DNA of 64,000 nucleotides from Purshia tridentata (Eukaryota; Streptophyta; Magnoliopsida; Rosales; Rosaceae). Below, piece after piece: positions 34,501 to 46,308 of this stretch. The stretch's first letter is position 1. Every line of letters starts with the position of its first letter. The stretch lies in NCBI GenBank assembly GCA_003254885.1, contig QANT01003962.1, positions 1 to 64,000 on the forward strand. Direction: 5' to 3'. Under the pieces are notes generated by a model. The model ran no database searches. It saw nothing but the letters and a program-made list of their open reading frames with translations, and had not been told where the DNA came from. The position numbers and the translations under genes were made by a program.

Positions 34501-36039
34501 AAAAATTAAATGATATCAATGAGCAACATTTTGCAGATCCATGACTATTTTTATACAGTTATACATTACATGGTTTGCTCAACGTGTATTTAATTCACCT
34601 TTCCAAAAGATCTACAAGCCTATTTTATTGATATGATGCAACCTGAAAAAAGTCACTACGACTCTATCACCTAAATCAAAGACAGTGAGAAAGCAAGTAC
34701 ATTGCAGTACATGAATAAAAGACTTTGATAAAGATGGGATTAGATCACCTCAGAAACCAATGTTGAGAAATCTATTATACAGAATCAAACCTTGAAGAAA
34801 CCATTGGTTATCCAACTTTTGGTACAGAATAAAGAAAACAGGAGTAACACTCCAACCTCATTATATCAATGATGAGATATTTTGCATTGTCACAGGACAA
34901 ACAAACTTATGGAAAAAGTGATAACTATTTGAATTTAAAACAATACCATATGAGATCACCATATCATATCACAGACTAAAGTTGGAAATATCATGAACAG
35001 TAGAGTTTTTTCTTACAAGGAAAGAATCATAGCATGACATGAACCCCTTCAGGTCCATTGTACTTGGGTTTAGGCCTCACTCATTAGTAATCAAAATATG
35101 ATAGCATTAACTTTTGTGACAGAACTACTCAATGTCCTCATGAAGTATGACAAATGTCAATCCATACATGTCTCATCATAAATTAACGCTTTTGCTGTGC
35201 ATATGTAGTATATGATGCTCACAATAAACACCCATATGCATACATATTTCCAACTCAGTGAGAAATAAATTCCTTAAGACCAAAAACGGATAATGTAAAT
35301 TAGAAAGAAATTGCAGAAATATATTTACCATAAATTGTGAACTCATGAAAAGAAAAAGGAAAAAATATTTTAAATGTCCGCAAAGAAAAACCAATCTATA
35401 TTTTCTTTTCAAACCCAAAAGAAAATCTCTTTGCATAAAAGAAATATTAAAAAAAAAAAAAAAGAGTTTTTATGGTCTGCAAAACTAGCTTATTATTTCT
35501 CCAGCCAAAAAAATCTTATTTCTCCAAAACTAGCTTATTATTTCTCATGCAAATCGGTCAATGTAATAAATAAGTAAACAGCTATTAAAACTAGCAATAA
35601 AAAGAAAACCAGAAATTAGCAAAACTTGCATGCAAGTTGTTAACCCCCAAAAGTGAATTCAATAAATGACTCCCAGAAACGCAAGGCACAAAATTTCCCA
35701 TAAAACAAGCTACTGAACTGAAATATTCTTTAATTGTTTCATACTATGAATCACCCAAAGACAAGTCTTTGTCACCCAGATCAACCAAACCAAGAGACCA
35801 TTCATAGCTATGCCTAATCAACTAAAATTGTGAAATTAAGCTTATTAAATGCAAAACCCATTTACCCAAATGGCCCAAATGAGAAAGAAAAGTCCCAAAA
35901 TAATTTATTTATTTATTTTTAAAAAGAGGTAGCAGTAATATTGGCATTAGTAGAAGCAAAAACTACCTCTTTCACCAGCATCACTATCCTTGCGCTTGAG
36001 AATCTTCCTAACGTCTTTCCTTACTAAGAAATTTAACAT
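31518..36039 (-). CDS. Nucleotide-sugar transporter, TPT/EamA family (At5g57100 type)
   Basis: Seven exons: 36039-35967, 34471-34320, 34211-34006, 33929-33836, 33615-33449, 33351-33181, 31791-31518, giving 378 aa. The N-terminus is hydrophilic (MLNFLVRKDVRKILKRKDS). About ten hydrophobic segments follow from residue 57 (FNFVVAVGIIFVNKLVLK). Family blocks include SVGFYQMSKIAVTPSIVLAE, VSIGVAVATVTDLQF, ILWSSLQQQENWTALALMWK, LQWSGALALGATSAVTHVVL and GQFKTCVILLGNYYLF; the tail is charged. The blocks resemble UDP-xylose transporters (UXT), but the closest match I recall is the uncharacterised Arabidopsis At5g57100 protein. Substrate is unknown; Golgi membrane is likely from the family. Intron 1 is about 1.5 kb; intron 6 is 1.4 kb and may hold an LTR fragment. 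Confidence 0.88.
32047..32340 (+). mobile_element. Possible LTR fragment in intron 6 of the sugar transporter gene
   Basis: The block begins TGTTAGGCCCACTGCC, has a TTATAAATTATTG box and AACGAATAAAAG, and ends near GGTGGTATCTTGGC, which resembles a copia-type primer-binding site next to an LTR. No coding part is seen. It is old and incomplete, and the family call is tentative. Confidence 0.3.
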
Positions 36040-37108
36040 TTTACGGCTACAAAGCAGTAACCTTTCGATCTCTTACACAGTCGCTCTTAGAAATAATAGC
36101 AATGGGTATGTTTTTGGGTTTCTGGGTCACTCTCTAAACGCGTAGAGAGAGAGAGGGTGAGAAGTTGGGTCACAGTGAGGCTGCAGCAGTAGCAGCAGCA
36201 GAGTACTAGGCAGTAGTTTTGAGTTCAAACAAAAAGACACGGATTTTAGGAAAAATTGCCAAAAGGGAAATCCATTTGTGACACAGAGGGAGAGACACGT
36301 GGGCCGGCGGAGCGGTGATGGCGGAAATTTGAAGTTGCCTGTCGGTGCCACTCGAGAGAGAAATAGAAAAGTTCGAGGAAATCACGCCTACTCCAGACTC
36401 CACAGTACCGACAGTTGAGCAATGTTTGAACCTGTTTAGGACCAAAAAAAAAAAATTCTTGTTTTAATTCTGGTGCCAGAAGTCCTTCAATTTTAGTACC
36501 TGAATTTTACCCATAGTCTCCTAAATTATTATTTGTTTTAATTTCATCCGAAAATTTTATTTTATCTTAATTTAATGTATAATGTGATATTTGTCAAACA
36601 ATCCTTCTTGTAAAGGACAAAAATATATTATCGTAAATAAATATATAAAATTAATTGTGTCGAACATTATAAAGCTGAGCACTAAAGTGATTGATTGTTT
36701 GTATGAGAAAAATTAAGCCATGTGGGCGATAAGTTATTTAGCTCACCCCTAAAGCCCTTGGGTTATGGTGGGTAGCCATATGTTGATCAAAGACTAAATT
36801 AACCGTAGACAAGTATGTTAGTATTATTCCACGGAAGTCATATTATATACTAAATTGGTCAAAACAAAAATTTGAGTATCAAAGTGGGACAAATTATAAT
36901 TTGGGTACCAAATTGATATAAGGGCCAAAGTATTATTCACTACAACGCACAATTAAACAAAACACGCTCAGTTCACCACGACTATACAATGAAATAACAG
37001 GTACGATCCAGGAATAAGGAACTCATGTCTAGTTTATGATGCTTTCATGGTCATAAAATTTAAACATAAATATGTGAACGAAATGTCCCTTTTCAAGCAG
37101 AAAAGGAT
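36040..37108. other. Transporter promoter side and LCAT3 3' flank
   Basis: The first ~400 bp hold the leader side of the transporter gene, with an AG tract at 36145-36156 and CAGCAG repeats near 36182-36200. The remainder is AT-rich. No gene seen. Confidence 0.5.
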
Positions 37109-40100
37109 TCACACATTCACACGCTTATTTGAAGAGGCATCTGCAACTCTGGATGTCTTGGAATGTATGCTGCCCTTCTGTTCAACTCCCAACCACTTTT
37201 GAATACACCGAAAAACTTTTTTGTCACGCAATAGTTCCCGGTGTCTTGCAGCTATTGCTACTCTTTCGACTGCAGAAAATCCATCCGCCTGTGCAATAGG
37301 AAGAAAGAGACTTTGAGTTTTATTCGCTCTAATGTAGTAAACACTAGTACTTGCAAATGAAGCTCAGAAGAACTATTGGATAGAACATATATTTTCTCAC
37401 GTAACACTGAGCTAAGAATGCTGATGCATCATATGAAAGGTCAGATAGGGCACCTTTGCTGATTCAGCAGGAACTGTTTCATCTCCATCCACATAAGAAT
37501 ACTGAGGCTGGAACAAAGAGATCATGTAAATCACAAATGGGACAAAGGGCATAAGATATTAACAGCCAAGGTACATATTCAGAAACATGTCTATTTGAGC
37601 ATAATCAACGAGCAGAAGGGACAATATCTCCTAGGTGTGTAAACAGAAAATGGAAGTTACTGACTTAATTATAAAGTTAGAGGTTCAGGAAATGAGAGTC
37701 AAAGCTTAAGGCATGTAATGTGTCTAATAATATTTAAAATACGATAAATGGGAAACACAAATATGAACAATTAGAGATTGAAAACATAGCAGATTAGGAA
37801 TTCAGAGTCTGGATAATATTTGACAACATGGGACTACAAATTTTCAAAAATAAAGCTTAAAGATACAAGAATACAACTCTGTTTAACTATGATATGGTTG
37901 GTATCAATGATGACGTGGAGATCAGAAATCAAAGGACAAAGGATTTATCCTTCCATAAATAAGGAAGTAGACAGAGGATCTAGGCTGTTAGAATGGCATG
38001 CATTGGCTTAAAGAAAATCCATGATTTCACAAACAGTAGATAACTGACCATTGAATGGCATATTTCAGACAAGTCCTCAATTGGAGATGCCTTCGAACCA
38101 TAGCTGCATTAGCAATATATATGTCAGATGCACTTACCAACTTAACAATTGCATAATTTGATTGGAAAAGTATTCCAAATTCATCGATCCAACAAATCTC
38201 TTACATACCGAACATCAAAAGGTGTGTCGAATGATGTTCCATAAATGTTATAGAAGCAGACTCCATCTGGTAGTTTACCATTGTTGAACACTTGGCGAGT
38301 CTCAGCAGCCCGTCGGAGAATAGTAAAGTTAAATGGTAAAGCTACCGTTTTACCATCATAAGTCAGCTGCAATGAAAGAGAATGACTTAAGCTCAGGCTA
38401 TTTGTTAAGAGGGAAAAGAAGTAATAATGAGACATTTAGACATGTTCAGTGAGACAAAATCCAGAGTTCAGACTACACTTGCATCCCAAAACATGGGAAA
38501 ATTTCAGGCCCAGGAATCTGGTTATTGTTTGCTAGGGACTGAAAAGGTGAACAGAAAAATACCCAGTGAATAAACTCTTGTCCACTGGCATTGACAATGT
38601 GATTAGCGTGTTAGAATATTGAATCATCAATTTGAGTCATTTGGTGATGAAGCGGGGCCTTAAATTTATTATTTTTCTTGTTATGTTGGTAAAAGATTTA
38701 TTATCCCCCAACTGCTAAAGTTGTATTAAGTGCTAGCATAGTGATCGGTGAATCCTTATCAACCACAAAAAATGTTTGAGTTTTGATAGGTCTGGGGTCT
38801 AATTATATTGTGAATAATTTTTTCCTAAAGACAGTTCAATGTTAAACCAGAAGCAAGCACAATTAGGGCCCCCTGATATAATTGCCAGTAAGAAATAGAT
38901 AAGACAAGCCAAAATGACACAAGCAGATGCTTTGACACATAAATTTTAAAAACTTAGGAGTTTCCTAGCCAGATAAAACTGAAAGTTGGTACCTCATTAT
39001 GTTTCAATGCTTCTTCAAACAAAGTGATACTTTCAGTTGGGCCATAGGACTCCAAATCAACAGAAGTTTCCCCATCCTTAGAATGCTTCCTCCAAACTTG
39101 AATTTCTGGCAGCTTTTTCCAATTAAATTTTGGATTTGCCATCATCTCATAGATCGACGGACACTCAACCAACTATATGTGAAAGCAAATATATTCAGGT
39201 TTAGTTTTTCACAACATCGGCAAACAACTTACACAACATATCACTGTGACAACTGGAAAATGTAGCCAAACACTTGTTACAGATAAAATGCTAACTATAA
39301 TCTATTTATTACGAAATAGCAGGAGGTATATACCTCCCCCTCAAAAAAGATAATTATGGAAATTACATTAGTCACCCCCACACACATATTGCAAGTCTGC
39401 AAGAACCATGTGCAATTTTTAATGGTGTTCAAAGGAACTGCACCCTTCAGCTCAAACTTTCTCTAAGAAAATCCCACACTCATTTCACAATGTCACCCAG
39501 GACACACATTCTTTAAGAATTTGCCAAAAAGAAAACTCAGTCTTTATGTATTTTCCATTTAGATTTTTTTTTTTGGATTTGATAATTGTTACTAATATAT
39601 AAGTACACATTCATATCATGTCATGCATACTTCCATTTGAGAAAATGGTTTACCAAGAAAGATGATCACATGATTTTCCTTTATTAAGTTTAGATACACT
39701 CATGAAGCCAGGTAAGCTTAATTTAATGTATTACCAGCTGGTGCATAGTCCACCTTGATACAAAAAAGTAGCTTGCAAGGCCTTCAACAAACTGCAATCC
39801 AGTTAAAAGAGAATCATTGATGCATCCCGGCGCACCTGTAAATTGGATTTCATAATCAATGTACAAGGACAAAGACATCAGGAAAATTATTAAAGAGATT
39901 ACTCAAATTTAAAAAATTGGGGTTAAATCAATTCTTGAGGTCTAACCAACAATGGGCTAAGACTCTCTCCTAAACTGATGTGAAAGCCTGTAAGTGTTTC
40001 TTAAAAGATAGAAACTTTTCCTATAAAAAATTTGGACAAAAATATTTTTTTGTTCATGGGTAGGAGCCTGAGAGGGAGGGGGAAGGGGCTTCAGCAAAGC

Positions 40101-42016
40101 CACATGCTTCAACTTCCAGTCTGGGGAACTTTTTGTTTCTGACACTTTAAATAGAGGGTTTACATAAAGGCCAAAAGGGAATATATCGTATGGTTTTTTG
40201 GCTACCAGAGAAAAGTCGATGCACAGATTTCCAGAACTATTGCTGAAATATACAATAGAGATCTTGTAGTCCAAACATGAACACAAATGGGATAAAGGAA
40301 ATACCTTGAAAAGGGCAAGCTATGCAAATCCATTTACTCACATACTTCAAAAATACCTGCCGATGAACGATGTAAATCATCGGTCATGCCTCTTGTGAGA
40401 CAAGAAGTTTATATTTTCTGCATATATTCCATGAAAAGTGATAAACTTCAACTAGTCACCAAGAGAAAGTATGCGCACATCATTATGGAGTGACATAAAG
40501 CACATGACTAGCAGTCCACCCATTGAATGTGAAATTATATTTACTTTTCTACCCCCAGAAGTCTTGTAAGCAGTTTCCAATTTCACTTTTAGACCTTCCA
40601 TTAACTTGTCAGTCCTGCCAACATGATAACCATGGTTCTCTCAGATTAGTTATCAGACATTGTTGTGATTGTTAAATACCTGAAATGGTTGCTTGAAAAT
40701 AAATTACCTAGTGCTTTGTCGGAAATCATAGCCATATCCAAACAATGTGGTTCCCTTCTTATACCCACATCCCACAAGCATATCAATCATATCATGAAAT
40801 TGGTATACCTCGTTCAAATGTATGCACTTCACAAACTGAAAATTGAAGAAATATAATATCAGAGTATCTTTTTACGAATAGTATCAGAAATAAATAAGAG
40901 GCAGTAAAAGGTTCTTTTCTCAAAATGAAAAAAGAATAAGTAAATAAGCAAAAGTATATGAGCTGAATTGATAGTTAAATGTTTTCTACTGGGTGTGCAA
41001 TCACAGGATCCGCATAAGAAGAGAAATGTGCTGCCAATGCACAGAACAAAATGTGCTATATGATTTTGATCGATAATTAAAAATAATAGGCTTCTAAATA
41101 AAGTTTGTATTATTCATTCAAGGTGCAAAAACAGTTACATGCTACAATGCTTTTCATCAATCCAAGTCCACCAAAACAAAGAAGCTTCACAGTCATTAAA
41201 TGTGGTAGAAATATATGGACACAAGTATTATTCTAACCGCAGACGGATCTAGAATATCGATTGCATAAAGCCCATAATCATCATCAGGGACCACAATTTC
41301 AGTGTCTTTGTCCAGCGTTTCTGTATAACCTGGAAACAGAAACAGAAACAGAGACTTGTGAAAGGCCAAATATTTACAAAAATAGAACATCAGAGGAAAA
41401 CTTATAAAGTGATATGGGATTCAAAATTGGAGATGATTCGGTGAGTTCCCCAGAATAACAAGTTTTACAGAGCTTATATGATTCAATTTTAGCAAACCAA
41501 CACAAGTTTCATGTTTCATTCATGAATAATGTCAGACATAAGAAACTTGAAGTCAAATAGATAGACCAAGATATTCCATTTCCATCTACGACACTCTTAA
41601 AATAAAACTTTACGAAGAGAGTAAACTTTGAACGAAATAGTCATAGATGAGCAGCTTTGCATATCCAATCGATTTGAATATCACTCTGCATGGTAGCAAG
41701 CAAACAATGTAATATGGGAATATTACTCTGCATCTTTGAATATGACTCTGATGCATGTACTATGTATTTGGGAGAGAGAGAGAAGCGAACCTGTTTGGGG
41801 ATTATAGACAGACCAGAGTTTCTTTTTGAACTCCATGTCAGCCAATAGGATCCGAACCCAAACCCGGGTGTCGAACCCAAACTTCTTCCTCCTGGAATGT
41901 AGAATGGAGCCTCCGATTCCGGAGACGAGAAGGACCGGGTCGAGGTCGCTTCCAGAATTTTCCGTAGGCCAGTTGTCGGTGTCGAAACAGGGGCAGAAGC
42001 ACAGGCCCCGCACCAT
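37109..42016 (-). CDS. LCAT3: LCAT3-type phospholipase A1 (LCAT-like)
   Basis: Eleven exons: 42016-41791, 41329-41238, 40835-40708, 40614-40479, 40356-40305, 39835-39735, 39172-38993, 38366-38209, 38103-38049, 37507-37454, 37288-37109, giving 453 aa (Arabidopsis LCAT3 is about 447). The start MVRGLCFCPCFD keeps the cysteine-rich N-terminus of LCAT3. DPVLLVSGIGGSILHSRRKK is the LCAT N-terminal block. The nucleophile is Ser179 in ISHSMGGLL, the acid lies in YVDGDETVPAES (about 381-392), and the base is His410 in ARHRELLRD, so the S-D-H triad is present. VECPSIYEMMANPKF is characteristic. Arabidopsis LCAT3 hydrolyses the sn-1 acyl bond of phospholipids rather than making sterol esters; the role here is inferred from it. 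Confidence 0.92.
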
Positions 42017-42857
42017 GGCTCCCTCCCACAACCAAAAAAAGGAATCGCCTCTGCACAGCTTAATTGGGCTGGTAATGCTGTTTTGCTCACCAACTTTGCT
42101 TCAAAACTGCTCAGGAATGGCAGTTGCAACTCAGAACCTCCTTCTCCTTACAAGTTTCAAGCACTTGCAGAGAGTCAGAATGAGCACAAGACATCGATTA
42201 TAATCACCCAATTTGCAACTAGGTCCTTGCACTTTCACTTGTTTTCTATCTATCACCCAATTCGCTTGTTTTTTTTGTTTTTGCGCCAAATTTGCTGAAT
42301 TCATTGAATTTTATTTTACCTTTTGATAACTATATGATTTTTCTTTTTTAACAGATATAGAACGGGTTGCAGAGATTTCAACATTATTAACCAACAAATT
42401 AATTTAATAATCATTTTGTTTATAAATTCAGACAAGGAAGCGAAATAAAACCGATTTAATTTTTTTGGTAAATTAGGAAAAAAATTATATTCTTTTTGGT
42501 TTTTGGTAAACTTAAAACTAAGAAAGAATTATAATGGTAACTGATCCAATCATCCAATTACTCGGAGTCGTAGTCATAGCGAGGCACGTGTTCATCTACT
42601 TGGACGATTCTAGTAGTCTAGTTGTACCTAACCGTCAAGCATGACACTTGGCATGAGTTGTTGGCTCGAATTCAATGCGATGGGTTTGGAGGGAAAGCAA
42701 GTGATCTTAACCCTCAAGAGTCAACATAATAAAAGGCCAAAGCCAAACGGTGTGAACAGAGTGAATGATAATGGCATCTAACAAGGATATCCCGAGGAAT
42801 ACTCAATAGTTGATACCCATCTTCTAGATTTCTTTGATTATGTTGCTTTCGTATACT

Positions 42858-42858
<1 letters not shown>

Positions 42859-42928
<70 letters not shown>

Positions 42929-42950
42929 NTTTTTTTTTTTTTTTTTTTTT
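42859..42950. repeat. Poly(T) run with an ambiguous base
   Basis: About 92 T with N at 42929, flanked on both sides by TGTTGCTTTC (42841 and 42968). The length is unlikely to be exact. Confidence 0.9.
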
Positions 42951-43185
42951 CCGGGGCTTAACAAAGTGTTGCTTTCATTAATTTATTCTTGACATTTGAC
43001 ATTCATTCCATTCACCGGTACATGGTTATTTTTAGAATTTTGAAGAATCTGAGATTGTATTTTTTGAAATTTTGGAGCACCTAGGAGTGAAATCAACATA
43101 CACTATGAAGCTTCACTCGCAATTTCTGCCAACATCCAACTCAACTATAATGAAAATAAAATCACTATTTGTTGAATTACACATT

Positions 43186-43400
43186 ATTACAATAATACTA
43201 TTTTTGTCATATTTTTATATCATGTTTATTATACCATCTTATATAATATTATTATACTAACAAAATATTTTTTTATTTTTAAGATTTTTATTTTTATTTT
43301 TTTATTATTCAATATATGAATGCCATGTAAATTACTACATAAATTAGTATAAAATTATGGTATAAAATGTAATAAGTATAACATTATTGTTATTATTACT
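43186..43400. mobile_element. Insertion specific to duplication unit 1, possible MITE
   Basis: Unit 2 reads straight from ...GTTATTATTACTATCAA, while unit 1 has about 210 bp of AT-rich sequence between ACATTATTAC and ATTATTGTTATTATTAC. The flanking ATTATTA could be a target duplication. Both ends contain a TATACCA motif in opposed contexts, but long inverted repeats are not clear. Confidence 0.35.
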
Positions 43401-43712
43401 ATCAACAGTATTCACTTTACTTGAATTTGAACCATGTTTGAATGTCAACCATTGGATCTGGTTCAAGTTTTGTAGCCTTTGTTACCATTTTCATTTCTTC
43501 CTAAACTAGTACCCAAAAGCTATTTAATTAATCACCCAACTGGAGCAAAAATTTCAAACAGCACTGGATCCATAAAAACTAAAAAGTAACTCAAGTCTAC
43601 ACGTGACAACATCCAATACAAACATTGTACTATCAATGCATGAACTTTCCAAAATTCAAAAATCAAAAGATATCACTCCATTCGTTATAACTTGCGGAGC
43701 TACCCAAATCCT

Positions 43713-45430
43713 TCACAGATCCTGCACGCTCAAACCTACAAAATAAAAGATCAAAACAATATGGTTATAACTAAATAAGAAGAAAGTTCTCTGACTCAAA
43801 AGTCATCTCAACAAAAACTCATTCAAGAGATTGTATGAGTGCGAGTACAAACAAGGATGGTCATTCTAGCCAACAGACATGGGACATATGAGTGCGAGTA
43901 CATGGTTTCATGCATCTAAATTCACAAATGAGAGTAGCCTAAACCATCACCAAAATTCAATGACACAAATTAACAAGAAAAGCTATACCTGGAGGGAGGG
44001 ATTGCTTCAACTTGTCAGCTTTTTCATTATCAAACACGCAGAGTGTGTAAAGGTACTTTGAGCATCGGACCTTAAACTTGACTGCATCTTTGCTCCTCTT
44101 GATTTTGACGGAGCGTGCATCCTTCCTTCTCGCAGTTAAAAGAAAATCCTTAATCTCGTGGATTTGCTTCGGCTGTTGCAAGATAGACAAAGTATAGACA
44201 TTATATGCATCTCAAATTTAAGTTTGAAGAATGATCGGATGTTCACATGTTTTAACATCAATTATCCATCACTTAAAACAAAATTAGTACAAGATTATTA
44301 GTGTGTCAATAAACTTCTTAGAAGAGTTGATAAAACTATATTAGCAGAAAGATACAAGAACAATGGTCAAACACCAACAAAAAGTAATACACAAACCACT
44401 GCCAGAAATGCTTCATATAAAACAGATTCAAACTACATATCCAACTGTTTCGATAATGTTTAGGAGAAAAGGATGAGAAGTGCAACATTCTGTGACTTTT
44501 GAAAGCCAACAGACACCTAGTAAATTATCCTCTGATTCAAGTCATATAAATACAAATAGTATAATTTTTTTGAACCAGAGATCAAAGATACAGCAATATG
44601 AAAACAACATGCACACCTGTTTAATATAAACTACGAGCATTGGGAAAAATATATGGTCTGGAGCATCAAAAGCAAAGATGAAACGCATCACACATTGTCA
44701 TTATAGACAGTTCATTCTCCAGACTCATAACTGCATGAACCACTGAGTTCAGTCTCATAATATTTAATTCCTTTATTTACTCCAAAAATATTATCATCTA
44801 GTTAAGCTACAAAATAAAGGACTTGGATAATATTACAACTAAAAACTATATAAAATTATTTTTAGTTTCTATTTTGAAATTTGTGTTATCTTCTGTCTCC
44901 TCCATCTATCGCCTCCCAAAAAAATTAAAAATCTAAATACACAAATGCTCTCGAAACTGATCAATATACACCACTATTTAGATACCCAAAGTTAAAAAAA
45001 AAAAAAAATACTTAGAAAAACCTCATGAGGAAGAAAAATTTTTGCTCAAAATCTACTACATGGTTTAGAAAGCTGAATGCAATACAGAGTACTACGTTTA
45101 GTTGGAATCAAACTAATATAAAAGCTCTAGGGTCACGCAGTCACACAAACAAATAAACAAAATAATACTGAGACAAAATACAAAATCTAACAAGATTAAA
45201 AAAAAAAACAAAACAAAAAACACACACACAATAACAATAGGTTGACAACCTATCTAANCTAAGAAGATTAAAAAAAAAAAACAAAACAAAAAACACACAC
45301 ACAATAACAATAGGTTGACAACCTATCTAAGATCTCCATTCAATTTCCTTCTTAAAATTTCAAGAACCGAAAAATAGGGTTTATTTTGATCAAAGGAATA
45401 TACAATAAATTAAGGACGAAGACATACCAT
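43713..45430 (-). CDS. RPL38: 60S ribosomal protein L38, tandem copy 1
   Basis: Three coding exons: 45430-45428, 44172-43989, 43735-43713, giving 69 aa, the family length. Exon 1 contributes only the ATG, followed at once by GTATGT. Exon 2 starts at the second codon after ...GCAACAG, reading [20 protein letters not shown] and ending KLKQSLPPG. Exon 3 gives LSVQDL and TGA. L38e is a small component of the large cytosolic subunit. The protein is identical to copy 2 (46309-48001). The start is fixed by the need for PKQIHEI to follow Met and by the matching copy. The 1.26-kb intron 1 is conserved between copies. Confidence 0.93.
45185..45330. repeat. Doubled 72-bp segment around an N in RPL38 intron 1
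   Basis: A block of A-rich sequence, a CACACACA run and GGTTGACAACCTATCTAA occurs at 45185-45257 and again at 45259-45330, separated by N at 45258. Copy 2 of the gene has it only once (about 47832-47900), so the doubling may be an assembly artefact. Confidence 0.85.
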
Positions 45431-45499
45431 TTTGCTTGTTTGGTCTTGAGGCTGCGAGTTCTCTGAGAAGGACTTGAAGACTGGATTTGATATCGAAAT

Positions 45500-45640
45500 G
45501 AGAATATATAAGCTGAAAGCCTTCAACCCTAATTTAAAACTTTTTTGTTACCCATATTGTCCTAGGGCTTTGATGTAATGGCCGACGGACCAAGGGCTCT
45601 AAATTTAGCCCATATAATGTACTATTATTGGGCTCAAGTA
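45500..45640 (-). promoter_or_regulatory. RPL38 copy-1 promoter with telo-box and site II element
   Basis: A TATATA box lies at about 45506, the telo-box AACCCTAA (AGGGTT on the gene strand) at 45525-45532, and TGGGCT (site II, AGCCCA on the gene strand) at 45629-45634. These pairs are typical of plant ribosomal protein genes. The same elements occur upstream of copy 2. Confidence 0.6.
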
Positions 45641-46308
45641 TTCTTTTTTTTTTTTTTTCTCTAACAGCTGGGCTCAAATAAGATTCAGACCCAATAAATG
45701 AATCTGTAAATATTATTCAAATGACTTCTAAATACATCTAAGAAGTGATACTTCCATAAATTTATTCTTGACTTCATTCCATGCATTCACCGGTATATTG
45801 TTATTTTTAGAATTTTGAAGCATCCGAGAGTGTACTTTTTGAAATTTTGGGGCACCTGAGAGGTAAATCAACATACACTACGAAGCTTCACTCGCAATTT
45901 CTCCCAAAACCCAAATCAACTCTAATGAAAATAACATCAGTATTTGTTGATTTACGCGTTATTATTACTATCAATAGTTTTGTCACTTGTCCCTTGGTCA
46001 AAAAGTAATGCACTTTACTTGGATTTGAAATGTTTGAATGTCAACCATTGGATTTGGTTCAAGTTTTGTAGCCTTTGTTTCCATTTTCATTTCTTCCTAA
46101 ACTAGTAGCCAAAAGCTATTTAATTAATCACCCAACTGGAGCAAAAATTTCAAATAGCACTGGATCCATAAAAATTAAAAAGTAACTCAAGTCTACACAT
46201 AACAACATCCAATACCAACATTGTACTATCAATGCATGAACTTTCCAAAATTCAAAAATCAAAAGATATCATTCCATTCGTTAGAACTTGCGGAGCTACC
46301 CAAATCCT

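Larger units (their letters stand above)
42017..43712. other. LCAT3 promoter side and RPL38 copy-one 3' flank
   Basis: Contains LCAT3 upstream sequence, a 92-base T run with an N (42859-42950), the left edge of the RPL38 duplication unit (about 42979), and a copy-one-only AT-rich insertion (about 43186-43400). No gene seen. Confidence 0.5.
42979..45752. repeat. RPL38 tandem duplication unit 1
   Basis: Starts TAATTTATTCTTGAC and ends AATACATCTAAGAA. It aligns along its length with 45756-48314, including the 3' flank, all three exons, both introns and the promoter. It carries an extra ~210-bp block near 43186-43400 and a doubled segment around the N at 45258. Confidence 0.85.

Noticed and set aside
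36127-36445. Minus-strand frames upstream of the sugar transporter
   Set aside because: Composition and position fit the 5' leader/promoter; no conserved protein recognised.
42017-42031. Alternative upstream start for LCAT3 (WEGAM extension)
   Set aside because: The upstream codon is TTG, not ATG; the ATG at 42016 gives the conserved MVRGLCFCPC start.
41826-42203. Plus-strand open frame over LCAT3 exon 1
   Set aside because: Antisense shadow of the LCAT3 start exon.
43957-44190. Frame starting [13 protein letters not shown] as the RPL38 start
   Set aside because: The residues before PKQIHEI are intron sequence ending in CAG; the true ATG is in the upstream mini-exon.
44600-44760. Possible C/D-type snoRNA in RPL38 intron 1
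   Set aside because: Loose box C/D-like words occur but on the strand opposite to the host gene and without clear boxes.
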